From Alloalcanivorax mobilis (GTDB lineage: Bacteria > Pseudomonadota > Gammaproteobacteria > Pseudomonadales > Alcanivoracaceae), in contig NZ_NMQZ01000040.1 in the NCBI RefSeq assembly GCF_002864685.1, positions 1-53,847 of the forward strand: a stretch of 53,847 nt of DNA, read 5' to 3'. Every line of letters begins with the position of its first letter. Positions within the stretch are counted from its first letter, which is position 1. The notes under the pieces are model-generated. The model made no database searches. It had not been told where the DNA came from and saw only the letters and a program-made list of their open reading frames with translations. Made by a program: the position numbers and the translations under genes. Below, piece after piece: positions 36,716 to 45,216 of the stretch.

Positions 36716-37963
36716 TCAGAAGCGGTAGGTGACCTGGCCGCTGACACCGTGGGCGGAGTTTTCGAAGTCGGCGCTGTAGGTGTCCTGGTTGACCGAGCCT
36801 TTGCTTTCCCACAGGTAGGCGTAGGCAACGTCAACACTGAGGTTGCGGGTCGGGGCCCAGCCGGCGCCGAGGGTGGCGATCTTGCGATTGCTCACCGGGA
36901 TGCGCACGGTGCGGTCTTCGTTGCTGGTCGGCGACGGGTCCAGGGCGAAACCGGCGCGCAGTTGCCATTCCGGATTGAGCTGGTAGGCGGTGCCGACGGC
37001 GACGGAGAGGGTGTCTTCCCAGTTCAGCTCTTCACGCACGGTACCGAACAGCGGCTGGTAGGCGGCGTTCACGCCGCTGTTCTCCACCGCGAATTCCTTC
37101 AGGCGGCTCCAGCGCGTCCAGGTGGCGCCGGCGAACAGGGTCCACTGGTCGTCCAGCCGATAGGTGAACGAGGTGTCCACGGATTCCGGCATGGTGATGT
37201 CCAGCTTGGCGCTGTAATGGCCGTTCAGGCCGGGCAGGGGAACGCCGGTCAGATCGGTGTTGCCGTTGAGCGTGTATTCAACCTTGGAGTGGTAGGTCAC
37301 GCCCCAATCCAGTTGGTCGGTCAGTGCCACCAGCAGGCCGACGTTATAGCCGACCGCGCTGTCGTGGCCTTCGATGTCGGCCTTGCCGTCCGGGAACGCC
37401 GGGTTAACGCCGGCGGTCAGGGTGCCTTCGATGCGGTTGAAGGTCGGGCCGATGCCCACCGACACGCGATCATTGAACGCGTAGCTGAGGGTGGGTTGCA
37501 GGGTTACCACCTGAACTTCGCTTTTGAGGCCTTCGTAGCGGCCCAGGAAGCTGTCTTCGTAATCGCCGGCCACGCCGAACGGGGCGTACAGGCCAACGCC
37601 GAAGTGCCAGTTGCCTTCCAGTGGCGTGGCGAAGTAGGCGAACGGAACGCCGGAATCCGGCACCATGTCGCCGTCGTTGGTGCCGGTGAACGGCACCGCG
37701 CCCTGGGCCTGGGCGTTGCTGATGTCGGTCTTGGCGTGGATAAAGGCACCACCGGCACTGATCTGGGTGCGCTCCAGACGGCTCAGGCCGGCCGGGTTGC
37801 CATACAGAATGCTGGCGTCACGGGCGGTGGAGGCGCGCCCGGCGTAGGCCGTGCCGGCGCTGCTGGCGCTTTGTTCGTTTAGAGCGATACCGTTGGCCAG
37901 GGCCTGGCAGGAGGCGGCGGTTACGGCGAGGGCTAAGGCGGATTTCAGGTAGATTTTTTTCAT
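36716..37963 (-). CDS. fadL: FadL-family outer membrane long-chain fatty acid/hydrocarbon transporter
   Basis: The 415-residue protein has a signal peptide (MKKIYLKSALALAV to ALA, residues 1-22) and then the FadL N-terminal hatch NGIALNEQSASSAGTAYAG with the usual ARDASILYGNPAGLSRL. The rest is beta-rich and ends in an outer-membrane C-terminus, VSGQVTYRF with terminal Phe. FadL forms a 14-strand barrel that lets long-chain fatty acids, and in some species alkanes, enter the outer membrane. The start at 37963 has AGGGAAA upstream; the longer frame to 38068 is promoter sequence. A GGGAAAC palindrome lies about 115 bp upstream. Confidence 0.93.
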   Translation of the reverse strand: MKKIYLKSALALAVTAASCQALANGIALNEQSASSAGTAYAGRASTARDASILYGNPAGLSRLERTQISAGGAFIHAKTDISNAQAQGAVPFTGTNDGDMVPDSGVPFAYFATPLEGNWHFGVGLYAPFGVAGDYEDSFLGRYEGLKSEVQVVTLQPTLSYAFNDRVSVGIGPTFNRIEGTLTAGVNPAFPDGKADIEGHDSAVGYNVGLLVALTDQLDWGVTYHSKVEYTLNGNTDLTGVPLPGLNGHYSAKLDITMPESVDTSFTYRLDDQWTLFAGATWTRWSRLKEFAVENSGVNAAYQPLFGTVREELNWEDTLSVAVGTAYQLNPEWQLRAGFALDPSPTSNEDRTVRIPVSNRKIATLGAGWAPTRNLSVDVAYAYLWESKGSVNQDTYSADFENSAHGVSGQVTYRF

Positions 37964-38078
37964 TAATAAGTTTCCCTGAGAAAAAATGCGCCGGCACAAT
38001 AGCAGGGCGTTACAAGAAATAACAGTGGAAAAGATGCGGCTATCCGGCGCGATCTGGCAAGAAATCAAATGTAAAATC

Positions 38079-38106
38079 GGGAAACGGCTTGTTTCCCAAC
38101 GGGAAC
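38079..38106. promoter_or_regulatory. palindromic operator-like sequence upstream of fadL
   Basis: GGGAAACGGCTTGTTTCCC at 38079-38097 is a perfect palindrome with a five-base centre; its right half forms a second one, GTTTCCC-AAC-GGGAAC, to 38106. GAAAC/GTTTC half sites recall PsrA-type fatty-acid operators, but the N5 spacing is longer than the N2-4 described. Confidence 0.5.
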
Positions 38107-38152
38107 GTATTGATTTCTAAAGGAAATAGAATGGGAGGGGGTGTATACCAAG

Positions 38153-38180
38153 TTTTCAGTGTTCAGTTTTCAGTGTTCAG
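38153..38180. repeat. 14-bp tandem repeat TTTTCAGTGTTCAG
   Basis: Two identical copies of TTTTCAGTGTTCAG abut exactly. A related set of repeats occurs at 49641-49717. Both are in intergenic DNA beside strong hairpins. Confidence 0.85.
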
Positions 38181-38194
38181 ACGGGGAGGGAGGG

Positions 38195-38226
38195 CGCCGG
38201 CCTCTTGTGGTGGTGGGAGGCCGGCG
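38195..38226. terminator. strong hairpin after the DAHP synthase gene
   Basis: CGCCGGCCTC and GAGGCCGGCG form a perfect 10-bp stem with a 12-base loop, 14 bp past the DAHP synthase stop. There is no T-run in the leftward direction, so it may be a processing or pausing structure instead of a classic terminator. Confidence 0.5.
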
Positions 38227-38240
38227 GGTGCCGTGGTGGA

Positions 38241-39314
38241 TCAGCGGCCGCGTTGGGCGAGGGTGTCGCGGACTTTGTCGGCTAGGTCGCGGACGCTGCG
38301 CTCGGTGGTGTCCCAACTGATGCAGCCGTCGGTGACCGAAACGCCGTACTCCAGGTCTTCCAGGTTTTCGGGAATTTTCTGGCTGCCCTGTTTGAGGTGG
38401 GATTCCACCATCAGCCCGATGATCGAGGTGTTGCCCTCGAGAATCTGGTTGCCGATGTTTTCCATCACCAGGGGTTGCAGATTAGGGTCTTTGTTGGAGT
38501 TGGCGTGGGAGCAATCCACCATGATGTTGGTGGACACGCCGGCTTTGGCCAGGGCGCTTTCCGCCAGCGACACGGACACGGAGTCGTAGTTCGGTTTGCC
38601 ACCGCCGCCGCGCAGCACCACGTGCGCGTAAGGGTTGCCGCTGGTGGTGGTGAGCGCCACCCGGCCATCCGGGTCGATGCCCAGGAAACGGTGCGGGTGC
38701 AGCACGCTGAGCATGGCGTTGACGGCCACGTCCAGGCTGCCGTCGGTGCCGTTCTTGAAGCCCACCGGGCTGGACAGACCAGACGACATTTCCCGGTGTG
38801 TCTGGCTTTCGGTGGTGCGCGCGCCAATCGCCGACCAGGCGATCAGGTCCTGCAGGTATTGCGGGGTGGTCGGGTCGAGCGCTTCGGTGGCCGCCGGCAG
38901 CCCCAGCTCGGCCACGTCGAGCAGCAGCTTGCGGGCGATGTGCAGGCCTTCCTCGACCTTGAACGAGTCGTTCATGTACGGGTCGTTGATCAGGCCCTTC
39001 CAGCCCACCGTGGTACGCGGCTTCTCGAAATACACGCGCAGCACCAGATACAGGGCATCGTCGACTTCATCGGCCAGCTTGCGCAGGCGGGCGGCGTACT
39101 CCAGGGCCGCGCGGGGGTCGTGAATCGAACACGGGCCGATCACCACGAACAGGCGCGGGTCCTTGCGATCCAAAATGTCGCGAAGGGTCTGCCGGCCGTT
39201 CAGCACGGTGTCACGGGCGGCGTCGCTGAGCGGCAGCTTTTCTTTCAGAGCCCGCGGCGTGATCAGCACCGTCTGGGATTGGATATTGAGATCGTCTACC
39301 TGTTTCTGAGTCAT
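38241..39314 (-). CDS. 3-deoxy-7-phosphoheptulonate synthase (DAHP synthase, class I alpha)
   Basis: The 357-residue enzyme condenses phosphoenolpyruvate and erythrose 4-phosphate, the first step of aromatic amino-acid synthesis. Family features are FVVIGPCSIHDP with the metal Cys, RVYFEKPRTTVGWKGLINDP, ARTTESQTHREMSSGL, and MVDCSHANSNKD. It belongs to the AroF/AroG/AroH group; the allosteric isoenzyme (Tyr, Phe or Trp sensitive) cannot be settled from sequence by eye, so no symbol is given. It is divergent from the IgaA-like gene. Confidence 0.95.
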   Translation of the reverse strand: MTQKQVDDLNIQSQTVLITPRALKEKLPLSDAARDTVLNGRQTLRDILDRKDPRLFVVIGPCSIHDPRAALEYAARLRKLADEVDDALYLVLRVYFEKPRTTVGWKGLINDPYMNDSFKVEEGLHIARKLLLDVAELGLPAATEALDPTTPQYLQDLIAWSAIGARTTESQTHREMSSGLSSPVGFKNGTDGSLDVAVNAMLSVLHPHRFLGIDPDGRVALTTTSGNPYAHVVLRGGGGKPNYDSVSVSLAESALAKAGVSTNIMVDCSHANSNKDPNLQPLVMENIGNQILEGNTSIIGLMVESHLKQGSQKIPENLEDLEYGVSVTDGCISWDTTERSVRDLADKVRDTLAQRGR

Positions 39315-39368
39315 GGTGCGCGGCTAGCCTGTTGTTCGTGGTGGTGAACCCGGCAGTCTAGCCCAATC

Positions 39369-39402
39369 ACCCTGGCGAAGAAATAACGGGCCACGCCAGG
39401 GT
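39369..39402. repeat. 9-bp inverted repeat between DAHP synthase and igaA-like genes
   Basis: ACCCTGGCG and CGCCAGGGT are perfect inverted copies separated by 16 bases. The structure is about 55 bp upstream of the DAHP synthase start and 40 bp upstream of the igaA-like start. It could be an operator or an RNA hairpin. Confidence 0.4.
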
Positions 39403-39441
39403 TTGCGCCAGGTCCTGAAATGACCGGAATGATCGGATAGG

Positions 39442-41658
39442 ATGCCGCTTTTCCCCGATAAGATGGACTTTTTCGTGGCACTTCTGGCGTTGCTCAAAAT
39501 CCTTTTTCTGTTGGCCGTTGTCGGCATTTCCCTTTACAGCCTGATTGGCTACAAAAGTCGCCGCCGCCAGTCCAGGCAGGCGCTTTCGTCATTGCAGCGA
39601 GAGTCGGTGTCGATCCGCCGGCTGGATCCGGGTGAGCGCGAGGCGCTGCTGCCGCATCTGCGCCGTCCGGAAAAGCCCGGCAAGGCGCTGACGCTGGACA
39701 GCGAAGAGGTGTTCGTTCTGGAGGGCGCCTACCAGCAGCACGGCCTGGAGAGCAACGGCAACAAAACGCTGCACGACACGATTGGCGGTGTCGAGGTGCT
39801 GCTGCCCTATGACGCGCGCCTGTTCCTGACCCAGGACAATCGGGCCGAGGTGGTGTTCGCCGATAACCTGGCCGCGGTGGTCCGGCTCAATGATGAATTC
39901 ATTTTGCTGGAGGGCCGCGAGCGCGATCAGCGCCGCGCCCAGGCGGATGACCAGTGGCAGAGCGGCGTGCGCGGGGAGATCGGCGATGTGTTCGATGTCG
40001 ACGACGGCGCGCAGAGCGATGACGAAGCGCGCCGCCGGCGGGTGGACATCGTCGACCAGCGCGATGAAACCGAGGCGGAGATCTTTGCCCGCGAAGGACG
40101 TGGCCTGGGGCTGTTGTCCGGGCTGTTCTGGCTGCTCGGGTTCGCGGGCCTGTGGATCGCCAGTTGGTCGCAACTGGATGGCAGCCGGCCGTTGTGGCTG
40201 GCCGGCGGGCTGATCTCGATCGCCCTGGCCCTGTGGCTGTTCTGGCGGCCTTGGAAGCCGGGCCCGGCGCGCAAGGTGAACGTGGTGTCGGGCGCGCTGG
40301 ACCTGCATTTGATCCGCCTTGAGGAAGGCGGCCAGGCGGTCAGCGCCGGCGTTACCCTGGGCGACAAACTGCCGTTCGATCTGCCTGCCCATTGGCGGCC
40401 CCACGTGCAGCTGGAAGAAGGCCGCACGGTGGAGGCGGAGCTGCGCGTGGACGACCATGGCGTGGTGCGCTGGGACCGGCATTTGTCACTGGATAAAGAG
40501 GTTCGCCAGGTGCCGCCGGTGTTCTGGGGACGGCACCTGACTCTGGCGATATTGGGTGGCCTGGCGTTGCTCGGTGCCTTGCTGGCGTCCGCCGCGCCCT
40601 CGGCGGATCTGGCGTTGGCGTGGAGCGCGCTGACGCAACACGGCCCCCGACAGTATGGCGATGCGGAAGCGCTGATGGCGCAACCGCCGGGTTACGCGAC
40701 GCCGGTCAGCCTGCGCGGCAGCGGTCGTTGCCAGGTGCGGCGGGAGGGCGGCGCGCCGCTCGTCGATTGCCGCCGGATTCGCTGGGGGGGCGCGCAGCCC
40801 GCCGGCGACACGAAACTGAATGACGAGACCGCGCAGGCATTGATCGACGGTGAGTTTCTGAATCTTAGCCGCGACCCGCGCCTGGAGATGCTGGCCCTGT
40901 TACAGGGCAACCGCGACCCCAAGACCCGGCCGATGCTGGTGAAGGATTTGCCCGCGGTGGTCGCCCTGGTGGACCGGGCCTGCCCGGAGGCGATGTCGCA
41001 GTACCGCTCGGCGCGGCCCTGCGATCTGCTGCGCTGGGAGATGGTCAAGGTGGTGAAACTGCCGCGCGAATCCCAACCCGGGGACTGGGCCGCTTTTCAT
41101 GATGCGGTGCTTCGCGCGTCGACCGACGCGGCGCAAAACGACGCTCAGGGAACGCCTGACGAGGCCGGCCAGCCGATGCCCGGTGTGATCCTTCATCACC
41201 ACGTCGATAAGCTGCTCGGTTACGCCCGCGAAGCGGGGTTCCAGCGCGCCGATAAGGCGGTTCGGCGGTTGGCCGATGAGATCATCGACTCGCAGACCGG
41301 CGGCGTCGTGATCCAGGTGCCGGAGCCAATCCGGCAGGGCGCGCCGAGCGAGCAGAGCGCCGGCCAGGTGTGGCGGCAAATGGTTGCTTTGGCCGGTGCG
41401 AGCGGGCAAACCCGGTTCCAGATCGATGGCGTGGTGGTGCGCCGCGGCGAGACCGCCGACGGCGCCGTGCGGCTGGAAGTCGATACCCGCCAGCGGCTGG
41501 ATCAGCCGTGGCCGGCGCTGGTGCGATCGGCGTGGCTGCTGCTGGCCGCCGCCCTGTTGCTGGTGCACGCGCCACTGGCATGGCGTTTTCGGATGACCCG
41601 GCGGCGCCGTCAACAGGCGCTGGCGGAGCTGTATGGCTGGAGTGCCGATCAACGCTAG
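39442..41658 (+). CDS. igaA: IgaA/UmoB-family inner membrane protein
   Basis: The 738-residue protein has the layout of enterobacterial IgaA (YrfF): an N-terminal helix (about 8-35), a cytoplasmic domain, two helices around 222-265, a second domain, a helix near 365-385, a large periplasmic domain with two cysteine pairs, and a C-terminal helix near 690-712. Compared with the E. coli protein as I recall it, LPAHWRPHV, DDHGVVRWDRHLSL and LDKEVRQVP correspond to PAHWQPYI, LDRHVVRQGRYLSL and LHDEVKNFP. IgaA holds back the Rcs phosphorelay in enterics; no Rcs gene is seen here. Met at 39463 is an alternative start closer to the family N-terminus. Confidence 0.75.
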   Translation: MPLFPDKMDFFVALLALLKILFLLAVVGISLYSLIGYKSRRRQSRQALSSLQRESVSIRRLDPGEREALLPHLRRPEKPGKALTLDSEEVFVLEGAYQQHGLESNGNKTLHDTIGGVEVLLPYDARLFLTQDNRAEVVFADNLAAVVRLNDEFILLEGRERDQRRAQADDQWQSGVRGEIGDVFDVDDGAQSDDEARRRRVDIVDQRDETEAEIFAREGRGLGLLSGLFWLLGFAGLWIASWSQLDGSRPLWLAGGLISIALALWLFWRPWKPGPARKVNVVSGALDLHLIRLEEGGQAVSAGVTLGDKLPFDLPAHWRPHVQLEEGRTVEAELRVDDHGVVRWDRHLSLDKEVRQVPPVFWGRHLTLAILGGLALLGALLASAAPSADLALAWSALTQHGPRQYGDAEALMAQPPGYATPVSLRGSGRCQVRREGGAPLVDCRRIRWGGAQPAGDTKLNDETAQALIDGEFLNLSRDPRLEMLALLQGNRDPKTRPMLVKDLPAVVALVDRACPEAMSQYRSARPCDLLRWEMVKVVKLPRESQPGDWAAFHDAVLRASTDAAQNDAQGTPDEAGQPMPGVILHHHVDKLLGYAREAGFQRADKAVRRLADEIIDSQTGGVVIQVPEPIRQGAPSEQSAGQVWRQMVALAGASGQTRFQIDGVVVRRGETADGAVRLEVDTRQRLDQPWPALVRSAWLLLAAALLLVHAPLAWRFRMTRRRRQQALAELYGWSADQR

Positions 41659-41789
41659 GCGGCGATCAGAGCGCTCACCTGCGCCGGCACCAGCTCGGTG
41701 GCGCGGCCCTGCCGGTGGCGGTGGAAGGTGTTTATCCCGGACTCCGCCGAGATTCTGGCGCCGGTAAGTATTACAATCTTTTCCTGCAT
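41655..41789 (-). pseudogene. in-frame-deleted remnant of a sirtuin (CobB-type) gene
   Basis: A 44-codon frame begins with a sirtuin N-terminus, KIVILTGARISAESGINTF, in which the invariant GAG of the NAD-binding loop has become GAR. It then jumps directly to a sequence like the sirtuin C-terminus, GRATELVPAQVSALIAA, and a stop codon. The central NAD-binding and catalytic His region, about 200 residues in the family, is absent. The stop overlaps the igaA-like stop, so the ancestral gene was convergent with it. A GAGG before the ATG may still allow translation. The protein cannot be a deacetylase. Confidence 0.75.
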
Positions 41790-41822
41790 GGGCCTCGCGG
41801 CTCCCCGTTAAACTGGAGCTTT

Positions 41823-42197
41823 ATGGACAACATAATCTCACGGCAGGAAGTCCTGTCATTGCCGGACCGGGGGCCGGTCAATCTGCTGCATTTTCACCAG
41901 GGAATGGTGCTGCTGATCGGCGCCGACGCGATCGGTCTGTACCGTGACCGGCGCGCGGTGGACGACCCGCTGGCCAACGGTCTGGTGGGTTACGAAGCGA
42001 TTCCCGAACCTCTGCGCAGTGAATTCCGTGAACCCGGCGGCTACGTGGTTGAGCAGGTGTCCGGTTTTATCGGCCTGCGTTCCGGCGCCGCCCTGTTTAT
42101 CCGCCCCGACGGCGTTGCCTTGTATCCGCGCAACCTGGATGCGCTGCACAATCGGGATTGCTGCTGGCTGATCCCCTTTCCGCCTTTGAATGCCTGA
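41823..42197 (+). CDS. hypothetical protein, 124 residues
   Basis: I do not recognise a family. The protein is soluble, with no signal peptide, and mixed alpha/beta in character: PVNLLHFHQGMVLLIGADAIGLYRD, then LVGYEAIPEP and a C-terminal HNRDCCWLIPFPP. The start at 41823 is supported by GGAG six to ten bases upstream; the longer frame from 41370 lies inside the igaA-like gene. It lies 19 bp before the GNAT-nitrilase gene on the same strand, so the two are probably one transcript. Confidence 0.75.
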   Translation: MDNIISRQEVLSLPDRGPVNLLHFHQGMVLLIGADAIGLYRDRRAVDDPLANGLVGYEAIPEPLRSEFREPGGYVVEQVSGFIGLRSGAALFIRPDGVALYPRNLDALHNRDCCWLIPFPPLNA

Positions 42198-42216
42198 GCC
42201 GATTCTGGAGTGAAGC

Positions 42217-43758
42217 ATGGCCGAAGAAAGTACCCGACTGCGCTTGCGGCAACTGCGCCGCGATGATTATCCCGCCCTGGCGAAACTGATGGATCAGGTT
42301 TATCACGATATCGGTGGCGCTTGGCCGGAGGACACCGTCAGCACCCTGATTCGCCTGTTTCCCGAGGGGCAGTTGGCGATCGAGGACAACGGCGAGCTGG
42401 TGGCCACCGCGTTGACCATCAAGGTCAGCTACGACCGGTTCTCCAACCCGCACCGCTATGAAGACCTGATCACCGACGACAAGGTCCGCTCGCACAGCAA
42501 GAAGGGCGACGCGCTCTACGGGCTGGATGTGTTCGTGGATCAGGAGTATCGGGGCTATCGGCTGGGCCGCCGCCTGTACGAGGCGCGCAAGGAGCTGTGC
42601 CGCGATGAGAATCTGCGTGCCATTCTGGCCGGTGGTCGTTTGCCCGGTTACAAGGATTACGCCGACAAAATGCCGGTCACCGACTACATCGCCGAGGTCG
42701 AAGCGCGCGCCATTTACGATCCCATCCTGACCTTCCAGCTTTCCAACGGTTTCGACGTCAAGCGGCTGCTCACCAAGTATCTGCCCGAAGACGAAAGCTC
42801 CCGTGGCTACGCCACCCTGCTGGAATGGGACAACATCCTCTATCAGCCGGAAGACGAAGGCACCTGGCCGCGTCGTTCGGTGGTGCGCATCGGCGTGGTG
42901 CAACGGCGCATGCGCGCGGTGCGCTCAGTGGAGGATCTGGTCAGTCAGGTGGAATTCTTTATCGATTCGCTGTCCGACTACCGCGCCGATTTCGCCGTGC
43001 TGCCGGAATTTTTCAGCGCCCCGCTGATGGGCCTGAAGACCGATCTCAATTCGGTGGAGGCCGTGCGCTATCTGGCCAGCTTCACTGAAGAGATCCGGGA
43101 TGCCCTGGCGGACATGGCGGTCAGCTACAACATCAACATCATCGGTGGGTCGATGCCGTTGGAAGAAGACGGCCGCATGTACAATGTCGGCTATCTGATG
43201 CGCCGCGATGGCTCGGTGGAAGCGCAGAAAAAAATCCATATTACGCCTCACGAGCGCAAGGATTGGGCGATTCAGGGCGGCGATGGCCTGCGCATCTTCG
43301 ACACCGACGCCGGCCGCATCGGTATTTTGATCTGCTACGACGTGGAGTTTCCGGAACTGGGTCGTCTGCTCGCCGAGCAGGGCATGGAAATCCTGTTCGT
43401 ACCGTTCTGGACCGACACCAAGAACGGTTACCTGCGGGTGCGCCATTGCGCCCAGGCGCGCGCCATTGAGAACGAATGCTACGTGGCGATTTCCGGCAGC
43501 GTCGGCAATCTGCCACGGGTCGATAACGTGGACATCCAGTACGCGCAATCGTCGGTGTTTTCGCCCAGTGATTTCTACTTTCCCCACGATGGCATCATTG
43601 GCGAATCGGTGCCCAACACCGAGATGCTGCTGTTCGCCGATGTCGATCTCGAGAAGCTCAAGCTGTTGCACAGCGAAGGCTCGGTCACCAACCAGCGTGA
43701 CCGACGCCGGGATCTGTACAGCCTGGTGTGGAAAGGCAAGGAAGAGCTTGATCCTTAG
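42217..43758 (+). CDS. GNAT acetyltransferase-nitrilase fusion (carbon-nitrogen hydrolase)
   Basis: The 513-residue protein has an N-terminal GNAT acetyltransferase domain (about 5-200, with YRGYRLGRRLYEARKEL as the acetyl-CoA motif) and a C-terminal nitrilase-superfamily domain (about 225-500). The nitrilase triad is complete: Glu264 (LPEFF), Lys338/339 (QKKIHIT) and Cys373 (LICYDVEFPE). The two-domain form occurs in many proteobacteria and its substrate is not established. The start has GGAG within reach. It follows the small unknown gene and ends 38 bp from the convergent LysR gene. Confidence 0.94.
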   Translation: MAEESTRLRLRQLRRDDYPALAKLMDQVYHDIGGAWPEDTVSTLIRLFPEGQLAIEDNGELVATALTIKVSYDRFSNPHRYEDLITDDKVRSHSKKGDALYGLDVFVDQEYRGYRLGRRLYEARKELCRDENLRAILAGGRLPGYKDYADKMPVTDYIAEVEARAIYDPILTFQLSNGFDVKRLLTKYLPEDESSRGYATLLEWDNILYQPEDEGTWPRRSVVRIGVVQRRMRAVRSVEDLVSQVEFFIDSLSDYRADFAVLPEFFSAPLMGLKTDLNSVEAVRYLASFTEEIRDALADMAVSYNINIIGGSMPLEEDGRMYNVGYLMRRDGSVEAQKKIHITPHERKDWAIQGGDGLRIFDTDAGRIGILICYDVEFPELGRLLAEQGMEILFVPFWTDTKNGYLRVRHCAQARAIENECYVAISGSVGNLPRVDNVDIQYAQSSVFSPSDFYFPHDGIIGESVPNTEMLLFADVDLEKLKLLHSEGSVTNQRDRRRDLYSLVWKGKEELDP

Positions 43759-43796
43759 GAAAGCCGAAATCATCAGAGAGTGATTGAGGAGGCTCT

Positions 43797-44699
43797 CTAG
43801 CCCGCCGCGACCCTAGAGGGCAGGTTTCGAAACGCCTCGACGATGTGCCGCGCCAGCTCCTCGCTGGCCGGCTCGGCGTGGTGGCGCAACAGGCCAATCT
43901 GATAGTGGCCCAGCGGTGGCAGCCCGGCGTCCGGGCCCAGCGCCGTCAGTGGCGCTTGCACCAGGCTGGCGGGGAAGGGCGCCACCGCCAGGTCGGCGAG
44001 CATCGCCGCTTCCTGGCCGGCGCAGTGTTCACTGCTGTAAGCCACGCGATACTCAATGCCGGCGCCGTCCAGCGCATCCAGCGCCATGCGCCGCCAGGCG
44101 CAGCCATGACTGGCCAGCGACAGCGGCAACGGCGAGCGGTGCCGGGCAGCGCCGGCGCGCCTTCCTGCCCACACCAGCGGCTCACTGTGCACCACCTGCG
44201 CCTGGCTGCCGTCGACGTCGTCCATGCCCAGGGTGACCAGCGCCAGGTGCAACTCGCCGTGCCGCAGACGCTCGGCAAGCTCGACACTGCGACCGGCCAC
44301 CACGTCCACCTGCACCGCCGGATGGGACTGGGCGAACCGCATCAGCACCTCCGGCAAGATACGGGTGCTGACGTCATCCGGCGAGCCCAGCCGCACGGTG
44401 CCGCTCAAGGGCGGTGCGAGAAAACGGGCGATCGCCTCCTCGTTGAGCTTGAGCAGACGACGGCCATAACCCAGCAGAATCTCGCCATGGGCGGTTAACC
44501 GCACCTGCCGGGCCTCGCGCACGAACAGAGCGTGCCCGAGCGTCTTTTCCAAGCCCTTGATCTGCATACTCAACGCCGAGGGCGTGCGAAACACCTGCTG
44601 CGCGGCGCGGGTAAAGCTGCCGCTCTCGGCAATGGCGACAAAGCTTCGCAGCACGTCGTTGTCCAGCAAGGGCGCCCGGCTTGGCGGCTGATGCGGCAT
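43797..44699 (-). CDS. LysR-family transcriptional regulator
   Basis: The 300-residue protein has the LysR winged helix-turn-helix at residues about 10-70 (SFVAIAESGSFTRAAQQVF, SALSMQIKGLEKTLGHALFVR) and a periplasmic-binding-like effector domain. GGGAG lies before the start. It is divergent from a 66-residue gene across 123 bp, the usual LysR layout, which makes that gene its first candidate target. The effector cannot be read from sequence. Confidence 0.94.
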   Translation of the reverse strand: MPHQPPSRAPLLDNDVLRSFVAIAESGSFTRAAQQVFRTPSALSMQIKGLEKTLGHALFVREARQVRLTAHGEILLGYGRRLLKLNEEAIARFLAPPLSGTVRLGSPDDVSTRILPEVLMRFAQSHPAVQVDVVAGRSVELAERLRHGELHLALVTLGMDDVDGSQAQVVHSEPLVWAGRRAGAARHRSPLPLSLASHGCAWRRMALDALDGAGIEYRVAYSSEHCAGQEAAMLADLAVAPFPASLVQAPLTALGPDAGLPPLGHYQIGLLRHHAEPASEELARHIVEAFRNLPSRVAAG

Positions 44700-44822
44700 G
44701 GGGATTCTCCCTGTGTTCAGAAAATCTGAAAGAGTAATGTAATTCTTTTCGTTGGATTGAACAAAGAAACGGCCTCACTCTTTCCGCACAGCCTCACGGC
44801 GTGCTTTGACAAGGAGAGAGCG

Positions 44823-45023
44823 ATGAAACCAGGCGAACAACAGCGACGGGATAAAACGGACCCGGAAGTGCCGGAGCCGGTCTTCTATATGCCAGCGATG
44901 CCACCCCTGAAACTGCTGAACTCAATGGAGCGCCGGGTGCGGGCCTGGTGGCGGCGGCGCCGCGAGAGCCTGGCACGGCGCAGGGGCGCCCTGGAGGAAA
45001 GGAAAAAACAGGTAAAATGCTGA
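44823..45023 (+). CDS. small basic hypothetical protein
   Basis: The 66-residue protein begins MKPGEQQRRDKTDPEVPEP, has a short hydrophobic-aromatic segment VFYMPAMPPLKLL, and then a strongly basic helix RRVRAWWRRRRESLARRR. AAGGAGAG at ideal distance strongly supports the start. It is divergent from the LysR gene. I recognise no family; the amphipathic, arginine-rich helix could bind nucleic acid or membrane. Confidence 0.65.
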   Translation: MKPGEQQRRDKTDPEVPEPVFYMPAMPPLKLLNSMERRVRAWWRRRRESLARRRGALEERKKQVKC

Positions 45024-45095
45024 TCGGTCATCACCGGAGACTCACATGGAAATGACAGCAAATACCGGGAAACGCAGTGTTTGACGAACGGCGGG

Positions 45096-45122
45096 GCCGG
45101 CGGCTGGCCGCTTTGCGCCGGC
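45096..45122. other. GC-rich hairpin upstream of formate dehydrogenase
   Basis: GCCGGCG and CGCCGGC form a 7-bp stem with a 13-base loop, followed by GGGGCCCC which can pair with the preceding GGGGCC. It lies 95 bp before the formate dehydrogenase start and has no T-run. Role unknown. Confidence 0.35.
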
Positions 45123-45216
45123 GGGGCCCCCTGGACTAGGCTGACAGAACCACTCAACGGACTGGCCGGTGTGCCTCTGAGTGGCGCATCGGCGCAACGC
45201 CAGGGAGCAGCCTGTC

